47,720 bases of DNA from positions 1-47,720 of the forward strand of contig JASGVX010000045.1 of NCBI GenBank assembly GCA_030054735.1, read 5' to 3'. Shown here piece by piece: positions 17,340 to 26,336 of the stretch (position 1 is its first letter; every line of letters starts with the position of its first letter). The notes below the pieces were generated by a model. It was not told the DNA's origin. It ran no database searches and was given only the letters and a program-made list of their open reading frames with translations. The DNA comes from Methanobacteriota archaeon (GTDB lineage: Archaea; Halobacteriota; Methanosarcinia; Methanosarcinales; Methanosarcinaceae). Position numbers and translations under genes: made by a program.

Positions 17340-18899
17340 ATGGGCCTGCTGCGGAAAAAGTTCGCCGTGCTTGACCTTACACACGGTGGTATTCCAATCG
17401 CAAAAAAGCTTGCAGCCCTGGGAAATGAAGTGTCCGGGGTAGACGTCTACGGGACCGTTGACCCGGCGCTACTCGGGGAGCTTGAGGAAAAGTACGGGAT
17501 CCGCTGTTCAAAAGCTCCCCTCCCCATTTCCAAATTTGACTTCCTTGTAACACCCGTACACCTTGATCCCGCTTATCCCATGCTAGCCAAAGCCAGGGCA
17601 GAAGGGAAAAACATCGTTTCCCATCACGAAATTGTAGGAGAAATCCTCAAAAAAGATCCATGGCTTTCCGGCACAAAAATAATTGAGGTAACTGGGGTAA
17701 AAGCAAAGACAAGTACTGCATCCCTGCTCGCTGACATGCTCTCCCGCAGGTTTAAAGTCGTACTCCATACCTCGCGCGGACTTGAAGTCTGGGATGATGG
17801 TTATTCTTCTCTTATTCACAGGGGCCTGAGCATTACTCCTGGAAGTATCCTGACAGCCGTTGAAAAAAGCCTTGAGGCAGGGATCAGACCGGAATTCTTT
17901 ATCTTTGAGGTCTCTATCGGAGGCACGGGTAATGCAGACTTCGGGGTCCTGACAACTCTTTCTCCTGATTATGGGATTGCAAATAATACAGCCCTTGCAA
18001 GTGACGCAAAACTTCAGCTTATCCTTAATGCAAAACCCGGAAGCACTCTTCTTCTCAATACCGGGGCAGAAAAAGCCCTTGAGGCTGCAAAAGGAATCAG
18101 AGTAGAGTTTTTCACCTTTAAAGACCCATTTTATGCAGACAGCAGCGTAAAGGTTTATGAGGATCCTGACTTTCTTCTGGAAACTGAATTCGTTAGCTTA
18201 AAGTCTTCTCCAGTTCCGGAACCGGCAACTCTCCCGCAATCCTCACCTATCCAGGCATCAGCTATTCAGACGTCAGCTGTTCAGACGTCAGCTGTTCAGG
18301 CATCATCAACTCCTTTGGAACAATCAAACACTCCCGAAGGTTCAGGCTATGCCCTGCATTTTTTCAACAGAGGGACAGAAATCTTTTCGGCTTCTTTGCG
18401 CCCTGGATACAACAGTTCGGTATACATGACAGCTTTTGTTGCAGCCTCTGCTGCAGCTCTCGAACTTGGAGTTGAGATAAAAGATGTTGTTTCTGTGCTT
18501 GAAGAGTTCAGGGGGCTTTCAGGCAGGATGCAGGAAAAGGAGCTTAATGGAGTTGCTTTGATTGACAACTCAAACTCAGGAATGGACATCCTTTCTGCGG
18601 AAAAAGCCCTTGAGTACGCTCTCCTGAAGAAAAATGACGAGAGAAAAAGGAGTATAGTCCTTGTACTTGGAGAAGAAGCTTCCCAGGTCTGTGAAGGGTT
18701 GCCTCCTGCTCCAGTTCAGGAGTTCTTAGACAAATTCGGTGCAAAGTGCAGGCATATCATACTTGTCGGAGAAAGGATGCAGGCAGTGACTGCAAAAAAC
18801 GCTTCTTATGCAGGCAGCCTTCCGGAAGGGCTTTTGAAAGCTCTGGAACTTGCAGGAACAGAAGATATAATTCTTTCTTCCGTGAAATGTTTCCGTTGA
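17340..18899 (+). CDS. cfbE: Mur ligase-like F430 enzyme CfbE
   Basis: ATP-dependent Mur-ligase-like enzyme, coenzyme F430 synthetase, which converts the seco-intermediate to F430 by forming the last carbocyclic ring. The N-terminal domain (about 8-100) has '[20 protein letters not shown]'. The ATP-binding motif is [15 protein letters not shown] (about 116-130), a GxxxxKTS P-loop with Ala where many Mur ligases have Gly. A second domain follows with [18 protein letters not shown] (about 405-422) and an ADP-contact-like '[12 protein letters not shown]'. Start taken at ATG 17340, 9 nt after CAGG; TTG 17331 is possible. A low-complexity Pro/Ser/Gln insertion (about 285-335) contains pentapeptide repeats and is not expected in the fold. 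Confidence 0.9.
   Translation: MGLLRKKFAVLDLTHGGIPIAKKLAALGNEVSGVDVYGTVDPALLGELEEKYGIRCSKAPLPISKFDFLVTPVHLDPAYPMLAKARAEGKNIVSHHEIVGEILKKDPWLSGTKIIEVTGVKAKTSTASLLADMLSRRFKVVLHTSRGLEVWDDGYSSLIHRGLSITPGSILTAVEKSLEAGIRPEFFIFEVSIGGTGNADFGVLTTLSPDYGIANNTALASDAKLQLILNAKPGSTLLLNTGAEKALEAAKGIRVEFFTFKDPFYADSSVKVYEDPDFLLETEFVSLKSSPVPEPATLPQSSPIQASAIQTSAVQTSAVQASSTPLEQSNTPEGSGYALHFFNRGTEIFSASLRPGYNSSVYMTAFVAASAAALELGVEIKDVVSVLEEFRGLSGRMQEKELNGVALIDNSNSGMDILSAEKALEYALLKKNDERKRSIVLVLGEEASQVCEGLPPAPVQEFLDKFGAKCRHIILVGERMQAVTAKNASYAGSLPEGLLKALELAGTEDIILSSVKCFR
18252..18311 (+). repeat. 15-bp tandem repeat inside cfbE
   Basis: Four adjacent 15-bp units; the middle two (18267-18281, 18282-18296) are identical, CAGACGTCAGCTGTT, and the outer two are degenerate. 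They encode [20 protein letters not shown] and keep the frame. Confidence 0.9.
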
Positions 18900-19079
18900 G
18901 CACTGTCCCTCAGAGTGATCACAAATGCATGCTTTTCCTTTGAAATTCATCCTCTTTGCATGGAAACATGCAGGTATTCCAGGCCAGGCTGCGGGCTTTT
19001 CGCTGGAATTATTATGATACAATTTTATACAGGGCCTTACAATCTTTATTCATTTCCATCGCTTGTTTAACTCTCATGA

Positions 19080-19167
19080 CTAGTGTTGCGTCAGCGTTAA
19101 GATGTCGTATATAATCAATTACAACGACTCAAAATCGTATAATCCTTGATGACTGACACGACACTAG
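19080..19167. mobile_element. 88-bp MITE-like inverted-repeat element between cfbE and cfbD
   Basis: The ends CTAGTGTTGCGTCAG (left) and CTGACACGACACTAG (right) are inverted repeats with two mismatches, and weaker complementarity continues inward for about 15 bp. There is no coding capacity. The outer CTAG could be part of the terminal repeat or a 4-bp target duplication. It lies in the only long gap (448 bp) of the cfb cluster. Confidence 0.6.
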
Positions 19168-19174
19168 ATTACTC

Positions 19175-19213
19175 CCAGTTATTTACACCAGTTATTTACT
19201 CCAGTTATTTAAC
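19175..19213 (+). repeat. Three 13-bp tandem repeats
   Basis: Three adjacent copies of CCAGTTATTTACA (19175-19187, 19188-19200, 19201-19213) with differences only in the last bases. They lie directly beside the inverted-repeat element and about 135 bp before cfbD; possibly replication slippage or protein-binding iterons. Confidence 0.85.
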
Positions 19214-19347
19214 TATCACTTAACTTCAACTGATCCTGCTTCCGGATATATTCCCCGTTCAGGCCGGGGTAAATTGTCCTGCGGGATTTCGGATTTTTCC
19301 GGGTGAAACCCATATCGATGTTCATATAATCAGAAAGAGGAATTGTT

Positions 19348-20460
19348 ATGGCTCAAAAAGAGATTTCAATCATTCACCCCCGCCCGAGTTCAATCGTTGC
19401 GGCCCTTTATACCCTCAGAGACTTAAACGTAGATGTTGCAATCCTGCATGGACCTCCTGGCTGTTCTTTCAAGCATGCGAGGCTGCTTGAAGAAGACGGC
19501 ATCCATGTAGTTACAACAGGGCTTGACGAGAGCGGTTTTGTTTTCGGTGGGCATGATAAGCTTGTAGAGGTAATCAATAAGTCAATCGAACTTTTCAACC
19601 CGAAAATCCTGGGAGTTGTCGGGACATGTGCCAGCATGATCATAGGAGAGGAAATGCACGAGGCCGTGCTTGAAGCAAACCCGGATATCCCTGTTATTGA
19701 AGTCGAAGTGCATGCAGGCTATCACAACAATACAAAAGGTGTGCTCTTTGCCCTTGAATCCGCACTTGATGCCGGGATAATTGACCATAAAGAGTTTGAG
19801 CGCCAGGAATACCTCCTCACGAAAGCCACAGAGGTTGAAAAGAGGTTCGGGGCTGCAAGCAAAGAATACCTTGCTCCCTCCAGGGGAGACCTCAAATATA
19901 AGGTTGCAAGGCGGGTTATTGAACTTCTAAAAGAAGGGAAAAAAGGGCTCGTCATAATGAACGCAAAAAAAGAAACGGGCTACATGTTTGCAGATATCAC
20001 CCTTGCAGTCAATGAGGTTGCAGAGGCTCTCGGGAAAAAGGAAAACCTGGTTAATATGGCAAATATCGTCCCTGAGCTCGGGCTTCCGCGGGTCAGGCAG
20101 CATGCCGAATATATTATACGTGACTTCAAAGCACACGGGGTTGAGATTCACGAAACTATCGGCGGCATGGACGAGTACCCTGTTGCAGGGGAAAAAGTCA
20201 GCGAGCTGATAAAAGAAAAATACAGCGACTACGATTTCGCAGTTATTACAGGCGTTCCTCATGCAATTCCCATGGACAACATGCAGAACATGGAACTGGT
20301 CTCGATTACTAACGGCCCGAGGCAGGTCCTTCCCTTAAAAGAGATGGGGCACCAGCATGTTATAGTTGAAATCGACCTCCACCCAAAGACCCTTGGAGTC
20401 AGCGAGATAGTGGAATCTGAGTTCGGAGCCACATTAAGGGAAGTTGCAAAGGAAGCCTGA
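19348..20460 (+). CDS. cfbD: Ni-sirohydrochlorin a,c-diamide reductive cyclase, NifD-like subunit CfbD
   Basis: Nitrogenase-component-1-like catalytic subunit which, with CfbC, carries out the six-electron reduction and lactam ring closure of Ni-sirohydrochlorin a,c-diamide to the seco-F430 precursor. 370 residues, shorter than true NifD/BchN-type subunits as expected for CfbD, which forms a homodimer. Cluster-ligand candidates are Cys in [16 protein letters not shown] (about 36-40) and [16 protein letters not shown] (about 93). The Rossmann-like remainder includes '[20 protein letters not shown]'. GAGGAATTGTT provides the ribosome site. 113 bp separate it from cfbC, so cfbD-cfbC-cfbB likely form one transcript. 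Confidence 0.93.
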   Translation: MAQKEISIIHPRPSSIVAALYTLRDLNVDVAILHGPPGCSFKHARLLEEDGIHVVTTGLDESGFVFGGHDKLVEVINKSIELFNPKILGVVGTCASMIIGEEMHEAVLEANPDIPVIEVEVHAGYHNNTKGVLFALESALDAGIIDHKEFERQEYLLTKATEVEKRFGAASKEYLAPSRGDLKYKVARRVIELLKEGKKGLVIMNAKKETGYMFADITLAVNEVAEALGKKENLVNMANIVPELGLPRVRQHAEYIIRDFKAHGVEIHETIGGMDEYPVAGEKVSELIKEKYSDYDFAVITGVPHAIPMDNMQNMELVSITNGPRQVLPLKEMGHQHVIVEIDLHPKTLGVSEIVESEFGATLREVAKEA

Positions 20461-20573
20461 ACAGGAAAAAAGGCCAGAATAAAAATGGGATACTCAGACA
20501 AAGACGGACTAAGAATAAATCATAATTGCCAGTATACGAGCCAGGATAGATTAGATGACGGGAGGTAGACCCT

Positions 20574-21371
20574 TTGAAAAAACAAAAGATCATTGCAATT
20601 TACGGAAAAGGCGGCATAGGTAAGTCAAGCACAGCTTCAAATGTTGCAGCTGCCTGTGCGGAAGCGGGCAAGAAAGTTATGATCATAGGCTGCGACCCAA
20701 AAAGCGATTCCTCGATAACCCTTCTAGGCGGGCGGAGAATTCCAACAATCCTTGACCTCCTCCGCGAAGGTGTGGATGTTAAGGAAAAAGATATTGTCTT
20801 TGAAGGGTATGCAGGCGTGAAATGCGTGGAAGCTGGAGGCCCAGAACCAGGCATAGGTTGTGCAGGGCGCGGGATTATAGTCGCAATCCAGAAATTAAAA
20901 AGCGTCTCAGGAGACCTTTTAAAAGAACAGGACCTCATTATCTACGATGTTCCGGGAGATATCGTCTGCGGCGGGTTTGTTGCTCCTGTCAGGAAGGGTT
21001 TTGTAAATGAGGCATATGTCCTGACCTCAGGAGAGTACATGCCCCTTTATGCGGCAAACAACATATGCAAAGGGCTTTCTAAAATTGGGATGCCGCTTAG
21101 CGGGGTAATCTGCAATTCCAGAAACGTGAGCAGGGAAGAAGAGATTGTCAGGAAGTTTTCCGAGGAAATCGGCAGTCAGTTAATGGCTTTGATCCCAAAG
21201 AAGCAGGCAGTACAGGACTGGGAAAGGGAGGGCTACTCTGTTATGGAGAAAGCTCCTGACTCTGATATTTCTGAGGTCTACCGCCAGCTTGGAAAAGCAA
21301 TCCTTGAAAACGAAAAGAAGGTCATGGCAAAGCACCTGAGTGATGAGCAGTTAAGGGAAATGACAAAGTAA
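20574..21371 (+). CDS. cfbC: Reductive cyclase NifH-like Fe protein CfbC
   Basis: ATP-dependent reductase partner of CfbD, homologous to nitrogenase Fe protein NifH; a homodimer sharing one [4Fe-4S] cluster. The P-loop is [14 protein letters not shown] (about residues 10-23). Cluster cysteines are in [13 protein letters not shown] (about 97) and [12 protein letters not shown] (about 130), the two NifH-type positions. The switch region '[16 protein letters not shown]' is conserved. 265 residues, normal. The start is TTG at 20574: GGAGG at 20561-20565 is 8 nt upstream and the only nearby ATG (20555) is out of frame. It is the F430 enzyme and not NifH, given the flanking cfbD and cfbB. Confidence 0.94.
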   Translation: MKKQKIIAIYGKGGIGKSSTASNVAAACAEAGKKVMIIGCDPKSDSSITLLGGRRIPTILDLLREGVDVKEKDIVFEGYAGVKCVEAGGPEPGIGCAGRGIIVAIQKLKSVSGDLLKEQDLIIYDVPGDIVCGGFVAPVRKGFVNEAYVLTSGEYMPLYAANNICKGLSKIGMPLSGVICNSRNVSREEEIVRKFSEEIGSQLMALIPKKQAVQDWEREGYSVMEKAPDSDISEVYRQLGKAILENEKKVMAKHLSDEQLREMTK

Positions 21372-21469
21372 ACCGGGAAGAACTGGAAAACAAAAAAATT
21401 GTAAAAACCAGCATAAAAGCGCAAAAACCACCTGTACTGCAATAAACAGAGAAACGGGGTATTAAAAGC

Positions 21470-22969
21470 ATGTCCCAAAGCAACCAGCCAGGCGGAAAAG
21501 AGGCAGGGAGCATTCCCAGAGTCCTGATTTCTGCAGACCGCTCTTCCTCAGGCAAGACCACAATTTCCATGGGGCTCATGGCTGCCCTTGTCTCAAGAGG
21601 GTACAAAGTCCAGCCCTTCAAGGTCGCCCTTGACTATATCGACCCCAGCTACCACAGCGAAATCACTGGCAGGTTCTGCAGGAACCTTGACGGATACCTT
21701 ATGAATGAGCAGGAGATTCTTGATGTTTACACCCATGCCTGTGAAAACGGGGACGGGGCTGATATTGCAATTATCGAAGGTGTCCGCGGGCTTTACGAGG
21801 GCTTTGAAAGTTTAAGCGACCTCGGGAGCACAGCCCAGATTGCGAAAATCCTTAAATGCCCAGTAGTCTTCGTGATCAATGCCCGCAGCATCACCAGGTC
21901 TGCTGCTGCCCTTGTAGCCGGTTATAAGAACTTCGACCCTGATGTAGAGATTGCAGGAGTAATCCTCAACAATATTGGAGGCCGCCGCCACGCACAGAAG
22001 GCAAAAGAGGCAATAAAGCACTATACTGGCGTGCCGGTCATAGGGATAATTCCACGGGACCCAGCCATGCAGATTTCCATGCGGCACCTTGGGCTTATGC
22101 CGGCTCTCGAAGGCAGGCGCAGGCTTGGAGACGGAGCTTTTGGGGACAGGCTTTGCGGCATAGAAGATATTATCAATAAAGGAATTGATCTGGACCACTT
22201 TCTGGAAATTGCGGGAAGCGCAAAACCCCTCACAGGCCCGAAAAAGAGTATTTTTTCCGCTGCCGTTGATGATGGCTCTCCAAAGCCAAGGATAGGAATT
22301 GCCCTTGATGAAGCTTTTAATTTCTACTACCGCGATAATATCGACCTGTTGGAACTTGCAGGTGCGGAAATTGTTTACTTTAGCCCTGTAAATGACCCCG
22401 TACTTCCTGATCTTGACGGGCTGTATATCGGAGGCGGCTACCCCGAACTTTTTGCAGCCGAACTCGAAGCCAATGTGCCCATGAGGTCAGCTATCAAAGA
22501 AGCCTCTGCAGCAGGGATGCCCATATATGCCGAGTGCGGTGGGCTCATGTACCTTACGGAAAAAATCAGTACAGGAGTTCCGGAAAAAGGCAGTTACCAC
22601 GATGCTTCCATGCCTGAGTCCACTTACTTAATGGCTGCTGCGCTTCCCGGCCATACGGTTATGGGACAGACAAGGGTTGTCAGTTACAATATAGGGACTT
22701 TTGAGAGAGACTGCCCTATAGGAAAAAAAGGCAACAGCTTCAAAGGACATGAGTTCCATCACTCCGAGATCCTGGATATCCCGGACGATGCGGAATTTGC
22801 AATAACCCTTTCACGCGGCACCGGAATAAAAGGTGATAGGGACGGACTCATTGTTAACAATACCATTGGCTCTTATGCCCACCTGCACGGAGTTGCATAC
22901 AGGGAACTTGCAGGCTCTCTTGTAGAAGCGGCTCGTAAGTTCAGAGACTCCAGGGTTTCAGGGTTATGA
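21470..22969 (+). CDS. cfbB: Ni-sirohydrochlorin a,c-diamide synthase CfbB
   Basis: Glutamine-dependent amidotransferase converting the a- and c-acetate side chains of Ni-sirohydrochlorin to amides; a homolog of cobyrinate a,c-diamide synthase CbiA. The N-terminal synthetase domain has the dethiobiotin-synthetase-like P-loop ISADRSSSGKTTISMGL (about 20-36) and 'FKVALDYIDPSYHSEITGR'. The C-terminal class I glutaminase-like domain has the nucleophile Cys in PIYAECGGLMYLTE (about 350) and the His in 'SYAHLHGVAYRELA' near the end. 499 residues, typical. Neighbours rather than sequence alone distinguish it from CbiA. Confidence 0.92.
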   Translation: MSQSNQPGGKEAGSIPRVLISADRSSSGKTTISMGLMAALVSRGYKVQPFKVALDYIDPSYHSEITGRFCRNLDGYLMNEQEILDVYTHACENGDGADIAIIEGVRGLYEGFESLSDLGSTAQIAKILKCPVVFVINARSITRSAAALVAGYKNFDPDVEIAGVILNNIGGRRHAQKAKEAIKHYTGVPVIGIIPRDPAMQISMRHLGLMPALEGRRRLGDGAFGDRLCGIEDIINKGIDLDHFLEIAGSAKPLTGPKKSIFSAAVDDGSPKPRIGIALDEAFNFYYRDNIDLLELAGAEIVYFSPVNDPVLPDLDGLYIGGGYPELFAAELEANVPMRSAIKEASAAGMPIYAECGGLMYLTEKISTGVPEKGSYHDASMPESTYLMAAALPGHTVMGQTRVVSYNIGTFERDCPIGKKGNSFKGHEFHHSEILDIPDDAEFAITLSRGTGIKGDRDGLIVNNTIGSYAHLHGVAYRELAGSLVEAARKFRDSRVSGL

Positions 22970-23044
22970 AAAAACAGGTTGTTAAAAGTCAGAATCTTTA
23001 AATAAATTCTTATAAAACTTATTTTCATTTTATTTTCTTCTCAG

Positions 23045-24106
23045 GTGAACCTATTGAAAACACAACTTAAAGAGGACCGGGTCCTTGCAGGAAAGGAAGC
23101 GGTGGCCGAACTTTACAAAACAGGTTATTTCGGGCGTCCAAAAGATGACGGGCTTGAGCTCTCACTTGTGGAGGCTGCGTACCTTCAGTCCAGAGGAAAA
23201 CTTGATATCTGGCTTGAAGGAATACTGCTTGACTTCAGGGCCTTTTTCGAACAGGCTTCTTTGAGGCAGCAGAATTTTGAGCTTAAGTATATCGTTTATA
23301 AAGACCTCAAAGAGAGGGGGTATTATGTCCAGCCTTCAGCTGCGGACTTCAGGGTATACCCGAGAGGTAGCCATCCAGGAAAAAGCGCGGCAAAAATCTT
23401 TGTTCATGTGCTGTCCGAAAGGCAGCCCCTTCCAGTGAAGCTTTTGCAGGACTCGGTCGCTTCGGCAGAAAATGTGCACAAGCAATTTATCCTGGCGGTC
23501 GTTGACGAAGAAAGTGACCTTACCTTTTACGAAATTAAATCCACAGCTCCAAAAGGGGAGATGCCTGAGCCATTCCCTGCAGTCAGGACTGATGCAACCT
23601 TCCTCGAGGACAGGGTAATAGCCTGGGATTCTGAGGCTTCAAGGTCTCTTTATACCGGGGGTTTCTACGGTAAAATGCTTGACACGGAAAGGCTGCAGCT
23701 TTCCCTTGTTGAGTCCCTCTACCTTTTTTCCAGAGAGGTCATAGTTGTCAGGGACAGGAAAGGAAAGGTTTTCTCATTCGAAGAGTTCGTTGAGAAAGCC
23801 TCGGAAATCGAAGGTTCTTTCCTGAGGAAATACAGCGCTTATAAAGCCTTGCGGGACTCGGGGCACGTGGTCAAGACTGGCTTTAAGTTCGGGACTCATT
23901 TCAGGGTCTACAGGAAAGTCGAGTCCATAGTAAAAATTCCCCATTCCGAGTATCTTGTGAACGTCATCCCTGCAGATTACGAGTTCAGGCTGCCGGTTAT
24001 GTCCGGAGCTGTCCGGCTTGCAAACAGCGTGCGTAAAAGAATGCTCTTTGCAGTTGAGAAAGGGGAAAAAGTCGAGTACCTGGATATAAGCAGAGTCAAA
24101 ATGTGA
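23045..24106 (+). CDS. endA: tRNA-splicing endonuclease EndA
   Basis: Cuts introns from pre-tRNAs at bulge-helix-bulge motifs. 353 residues form two similar endonuclease repeats in one chain, the fused arrangement of some euryarchaea that works as a dimer. The first half (1-175) has 'GRPKDDGLELSLVEAAYL' and 'YYVQPSAADFRVYPRGSHPG'. The second half (about 195-353) has 'KMLDTERLQLSLVESLYL', 'GFKFGTHFRVYRK' with the catalytic Tyr, 'PHSEYLVNVIP' with the catalytic His, and 'GAVRLANSVRKRMLFAV' with the likely Lys. Start is GTG 23045, with TTG 23054 as alternative. It follows cfbB by 75 bp and may be on its transcript. Confidence 0.93.
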   Translation: MNLLKTQLKEDRVLAGKEAVAELYKTGYFGRPKDDGLELSLVEAAYLQSRGKLDIWLEGILLDFRAFFEQASLRQQNFELKYIVYKDLKERGYYVQPSAADFRVYPRGSHPGKSAAKIFVHVLSERQPLPVKLLQDSVASAENVHKQFILAVVDEESDLTFYEIKSTAPKGEMPEPFPAVRTDATFLEDRVIAWDSEASRSLYTGGFYGKMLDTERLQLSLVESLYLFSREVIVVRDRKGKVFSFEEFVEKASEIEGSFLRKYSAYKALRDSGHVVKTGFKFGTHFRVYRKVESIVKIPHSEYLVNVIPADYEFRLPVMSGAVRLANSVRKRMLFAVEKGEKVEYLDISRVKM

Positions 24107-24158
24107 TCTTATATTGATCTATATTGTTCTTATATTGATCTTATATTGATCTTATATT
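24105..24158 (+). repeat. Five tandem 10-11 bp units overlapping the endA stop
   Basis: Units of GATCTTATATT (24105-24115, 24116-24125, 24126-24136, 24137-24147, 24148-24158), three of them perfect. The first begins inside the endA stop codon. Probably slippage in AT-rich DNA. Confidence 0.85.
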
Positions 24159-24206
24159 GTTTCTTTGGCAGAACCGAATGAATGATTGACTTAATATTTC
24201 CTATTA

Positions 24207-24242
24207 ATGGCTGTAACTGGCTTTATGGCTGTAACTGGCTTT
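24207..24242 (+). repeat. Two perfect 18-bp tandem repeats
   Basis: ATGGCTGTAACTGGCTTT occurs twice back to back at 24207-24224 and 24225-24242 in the endA-downstream gap, with no coding meaning that I can see. Confidence 0.9.
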
Positions 24243-24319
24243 ATTGTTGACCTGAATAAACACATTTACCTTTCTCAAGGGTTCATAAAAACCGGGTTTT
24301 CATCGAAGGTGAAGTATAA

Positions 24320-24715
24320 ATGTGGGATATTATTGCAGTGGACATTTCGGGCAGGCACGGGATAGAAGGAGGCTATTATATGGTATGTGCAGCAGCAGCT
24401 CTCACGGTTTCTGCCGACCATATAGAAAAGGTAAAACAGGTGAAAATTCTTCCCGTCTGGCTTAAAAGGGCACCAGGTCTGCTTGATATTGTCCAGTTAA
24501 TAGAGGATACTACTGACCAGCTTTCCTTTGAGGGCACGATTGTGGCAGAGAAAGGGGATATGTATAACCAGCCCCTCTGGGTTCCCGAAAGCATGTTTTC
24601 CAGGGCATTTAAGTATCAGGAGTCCATAGCTGAGAGAATGGGTATTGAACTTGCTCATCATATCTCTTTGAGCGCTCGAAATTTACTCATTAAAGAACTT
24701 AATATCGAGGCGTAA
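24320..24715 (+). CDS. DUF2209-like conserved protein
   Basis: 131-residue soluble protein, conserved in style with the DUF2209 family of methanogens (moderate recall). It opens MWDIIAVDISGRHGIEGGYY, an RNase-H-like beta hairpin with an early Asp (D8), and continues with AAAALTVSADHIEKV, 'FEGTIVAEKGDMYNQPLW' and an amphipathic C-terminal helix. The DISG...G pattern resembles RNase-H-fold proteins, so a nucleic-acid or nuclease role is possible but unproven. AGGTGA precedes the ATG by 5-8 nt. Its TAA is 2 bp before the apparent start of hflX, so the two are tightly coupled. Confidence 0.65.
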   Translation: MWDIIAVDISGRHGIEGGYYMVCAAAALTVSADHIEKVKQVKILPVWLKRAPGLLDIVQLIEDTTDQLSFEGTIVAEKGDMYNQPLWVPESMFSRAFKYQESIAERMGIELAHHISLSARNLLIKELNIEA

Positions 24716-24717
24716 AA

Positions 24718-26004
24718 ATTTCAACAGAAGATAAAACGGAATCCGAAAACAGGGTAATTCTAGTAAAGAGGACAAACCCTCGGGCTGACCCTGAACGCAG
24801 CAAACATCTTTTTAAGGAACTGAGAGAGCTTGCAAAAGCCGCAGGCTATGTCACTGCAGGAGAGCTTACCCAGACAAGGTTTCCTGATTCAAGGTATCAG
24901 CTTGGGAAGGGAAAGATAGAAGAGCTTGCAGAACTTGTGAGGCAGAAGAAAGCCGGAAAGGTAATTTTCTATAACAGGCTTTCCACAATTCAGCTTTTTA
25001 ATATCTCGGAAATCTGCGGGTGCCAGGTAATAGATAAGTTCCAGCTTATCCTTGAGATTTTTGCAAAAAGGGCTACCACACGCCGCTCCAAATTGCAGGT
25101 TGAACTTGCCAGGCTCAGGTATGAAGTCCCAAGGGCAAGAGCTATTGTTTCCCTCGTGAAAAAAGAGGAAAGGGCAGGTTTTATGGGACTTGGGGACTAT
25201 GAGGACTCCTACGAACAGGACTTAAAGAAAAGGATAATAAGGATTGAAAGTGAACTTGAGTCCGCCGGAAAAGACGATGAGTCTCTGCGGGCTTTCAGGC
25301 ACAGGAAAGGCTTTTCTCTTGTCGCTCTCGCAGGCTATACCAATGCTGGAAAAAGCACACTTTTCAATGCTATTGTTGATGAAAGCGTTAAAGCCCAGAA
25401 TACGCTTTTTACAACCCTTGTTCCAACCACGCGGGCCCTTGATCTGGGCGGAAGAAAGGCCCTTTTGACAGATACCGTGGGGTTCATAGAGGAGCTTCCA
25501 CACTGGCTTGTTGATGCCTTTAAGTCTACCCTCGATGAGATTTATCTCTCTGACCTTATCCTGCTGGTAGCCGATGTAAGCGAAAACCCCGAGATAATCC
25601 TGCAGAAACTTTCCACATCCCACGATACTCTCTGGGACCGCATCCGGGGGGTTCCCGTAATCACAGTGCTAAACAAAACGGATCTTCTTGATGAATCCAA
25701 ACTTGAAGCCGTCATGGAAAAAATAGGCTATATGGCTCCTAATCCCATATTCGTTTCTGCAAAAGGAAAAACCGGCATGCAGGAATTAAAAGATGAAATT
25801 ATCAAACATCTCCCTGCCTGGTCTTTCTATTCTTTTTCTCTTCCTAATTCGAAAAAAGGGATGTCGATTCTCTCCTGGCTTTACGATGAAGGCATTGTAC
25901 ACAGGGTTGAATATGGAGAGCGGATTTTAGTGGATTACGAAGCCAGAACAGATATCATCAACAGGATAAAGTCTCTGGAGCTGTGTCCTGATGAGCAAGG
26001 TTGA
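24718..26004 (+). CDS. hflX: HflX-family ribosome-associated GTPase with apparent AUU start
   Basis: GTPase of the HflX family, which binds the large ribosomal subunit and can split stalled ribosomes. The N-terminal domain includes RFPDSRYQLGKGKIEELAEL (about 57-76) and 'KFQLILEIFAKRATTRRSKL'. The G domain has G1 GYTNAGKST (about 207-215), G3 DTVGF (about 252-256), and G4 NKTD (about 318-321). The N-terminal domain is encoded from about 24718, yet the frame from the stop at 24700 to GTG 24937 contains no ATG, GTG or TTG. GAGG at 24707-24710 is 7 nt before ATT 24718, so I infer an AUU start. A GTG 24937 start would remove over 70 residues of family-conserved sequence. Confidence 0.85.
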   Translation: MSTEDKTESENRVILVKRTNPRADPERSKHLFKELRELAKAAGYVTAGELTQTRFPDSRYQLGKGKIEELAELVRQKKAGKVIFYNRLSTIQLFNISEICGCQVIDKFQLILEIFAKRATTRRSKLQVELARLRYEVPRARAIVSLVKKEERAGFMGLGDYEDSYEQDLKKRIIRIESELESAGKDDESLRAFRHRKGFSLVALAGYTNAGKSTLFNAIVDESVKAQNTLFTTLVPTTRALDLGGRKALLTDTVGFIEELPHWLVDAFKSTLDEIYLSDLILLVADVSENPEIILQKLSTSHDTLWDRIRGVPVITVLNKTDLLDESKLEAVMEKIGYMAPNPIFVSAKGKTGMQELKDEIIKHLPAWSFYSFSLPNSKKGMSILSWLYDEGIVHRVEYGERILVDYEARTDIINRIKSLELCPDEQG

Positions 26005-26176
26005 ATAAGTTTTTTAATGCCTTTTCAGGTAATATGGAATAATGATAAGGGTTTCCAACTCTATAAAAACCATTGGTATATTACCCTTATATTTGCCAGC
26101 ATTTTTCTTCCAGGAAAGTTTTTAGCATGGCTCGAATATCGCTCGTATCTATAAGGAATAATTTGTACTCCAAAGT

Positions 26177-26206
26177 CGTTTGCTTATTTGCAAACGGGTT
26201 TTTTCT
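26177..26206 (+). terminator. Intrinsic-type terminator downstream of hflX
   Basis: CGTTTGC (26177-26183) pairs with GCAAACG (26190-26196), followed by GGTTTTTTCTTT. It lies 170 bp after hflX in an otherwise featureless gap of about 330 bp. Confidence 0.7.
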
Positions 26207-26301
26207 TTCAGAGCTATTGCCTCCATCTTTAGAGTATAAATCTAAGATCCTGAGATCCCACGACCGTCGTTGATTATTTTTTTCTTCTTTTCCGTTTCAA
26301 A

Positions 26302-26311
26302 ATTTATATAA
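26302..26311 (+). promoter_or_regulatory. TATA box, probably for a leaderless PHP gene
   Basis: ATTTATATAA is centred about 30 nt before ATG 26337, and no Shine-Dalgarno lies between, which is the arrangement of a leaderless archaeal message. Confidence 0.65.
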
Positions 26312-26336
26312 CTTCGACTAGCATTTTTATATTATC

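Noticed and set aside
20555-20600. ATG 20555 as start of cfbC
   Set aside because: Out of frame with the NifH-like protein; the TTG at 20574 has a well-spaced GGAGG.
20574-21371. True nitrogenase Fe protein (nifH)
   Set aside because: It sits between cfbD and cfbB in an F430 cluster and has no nif neighbours.
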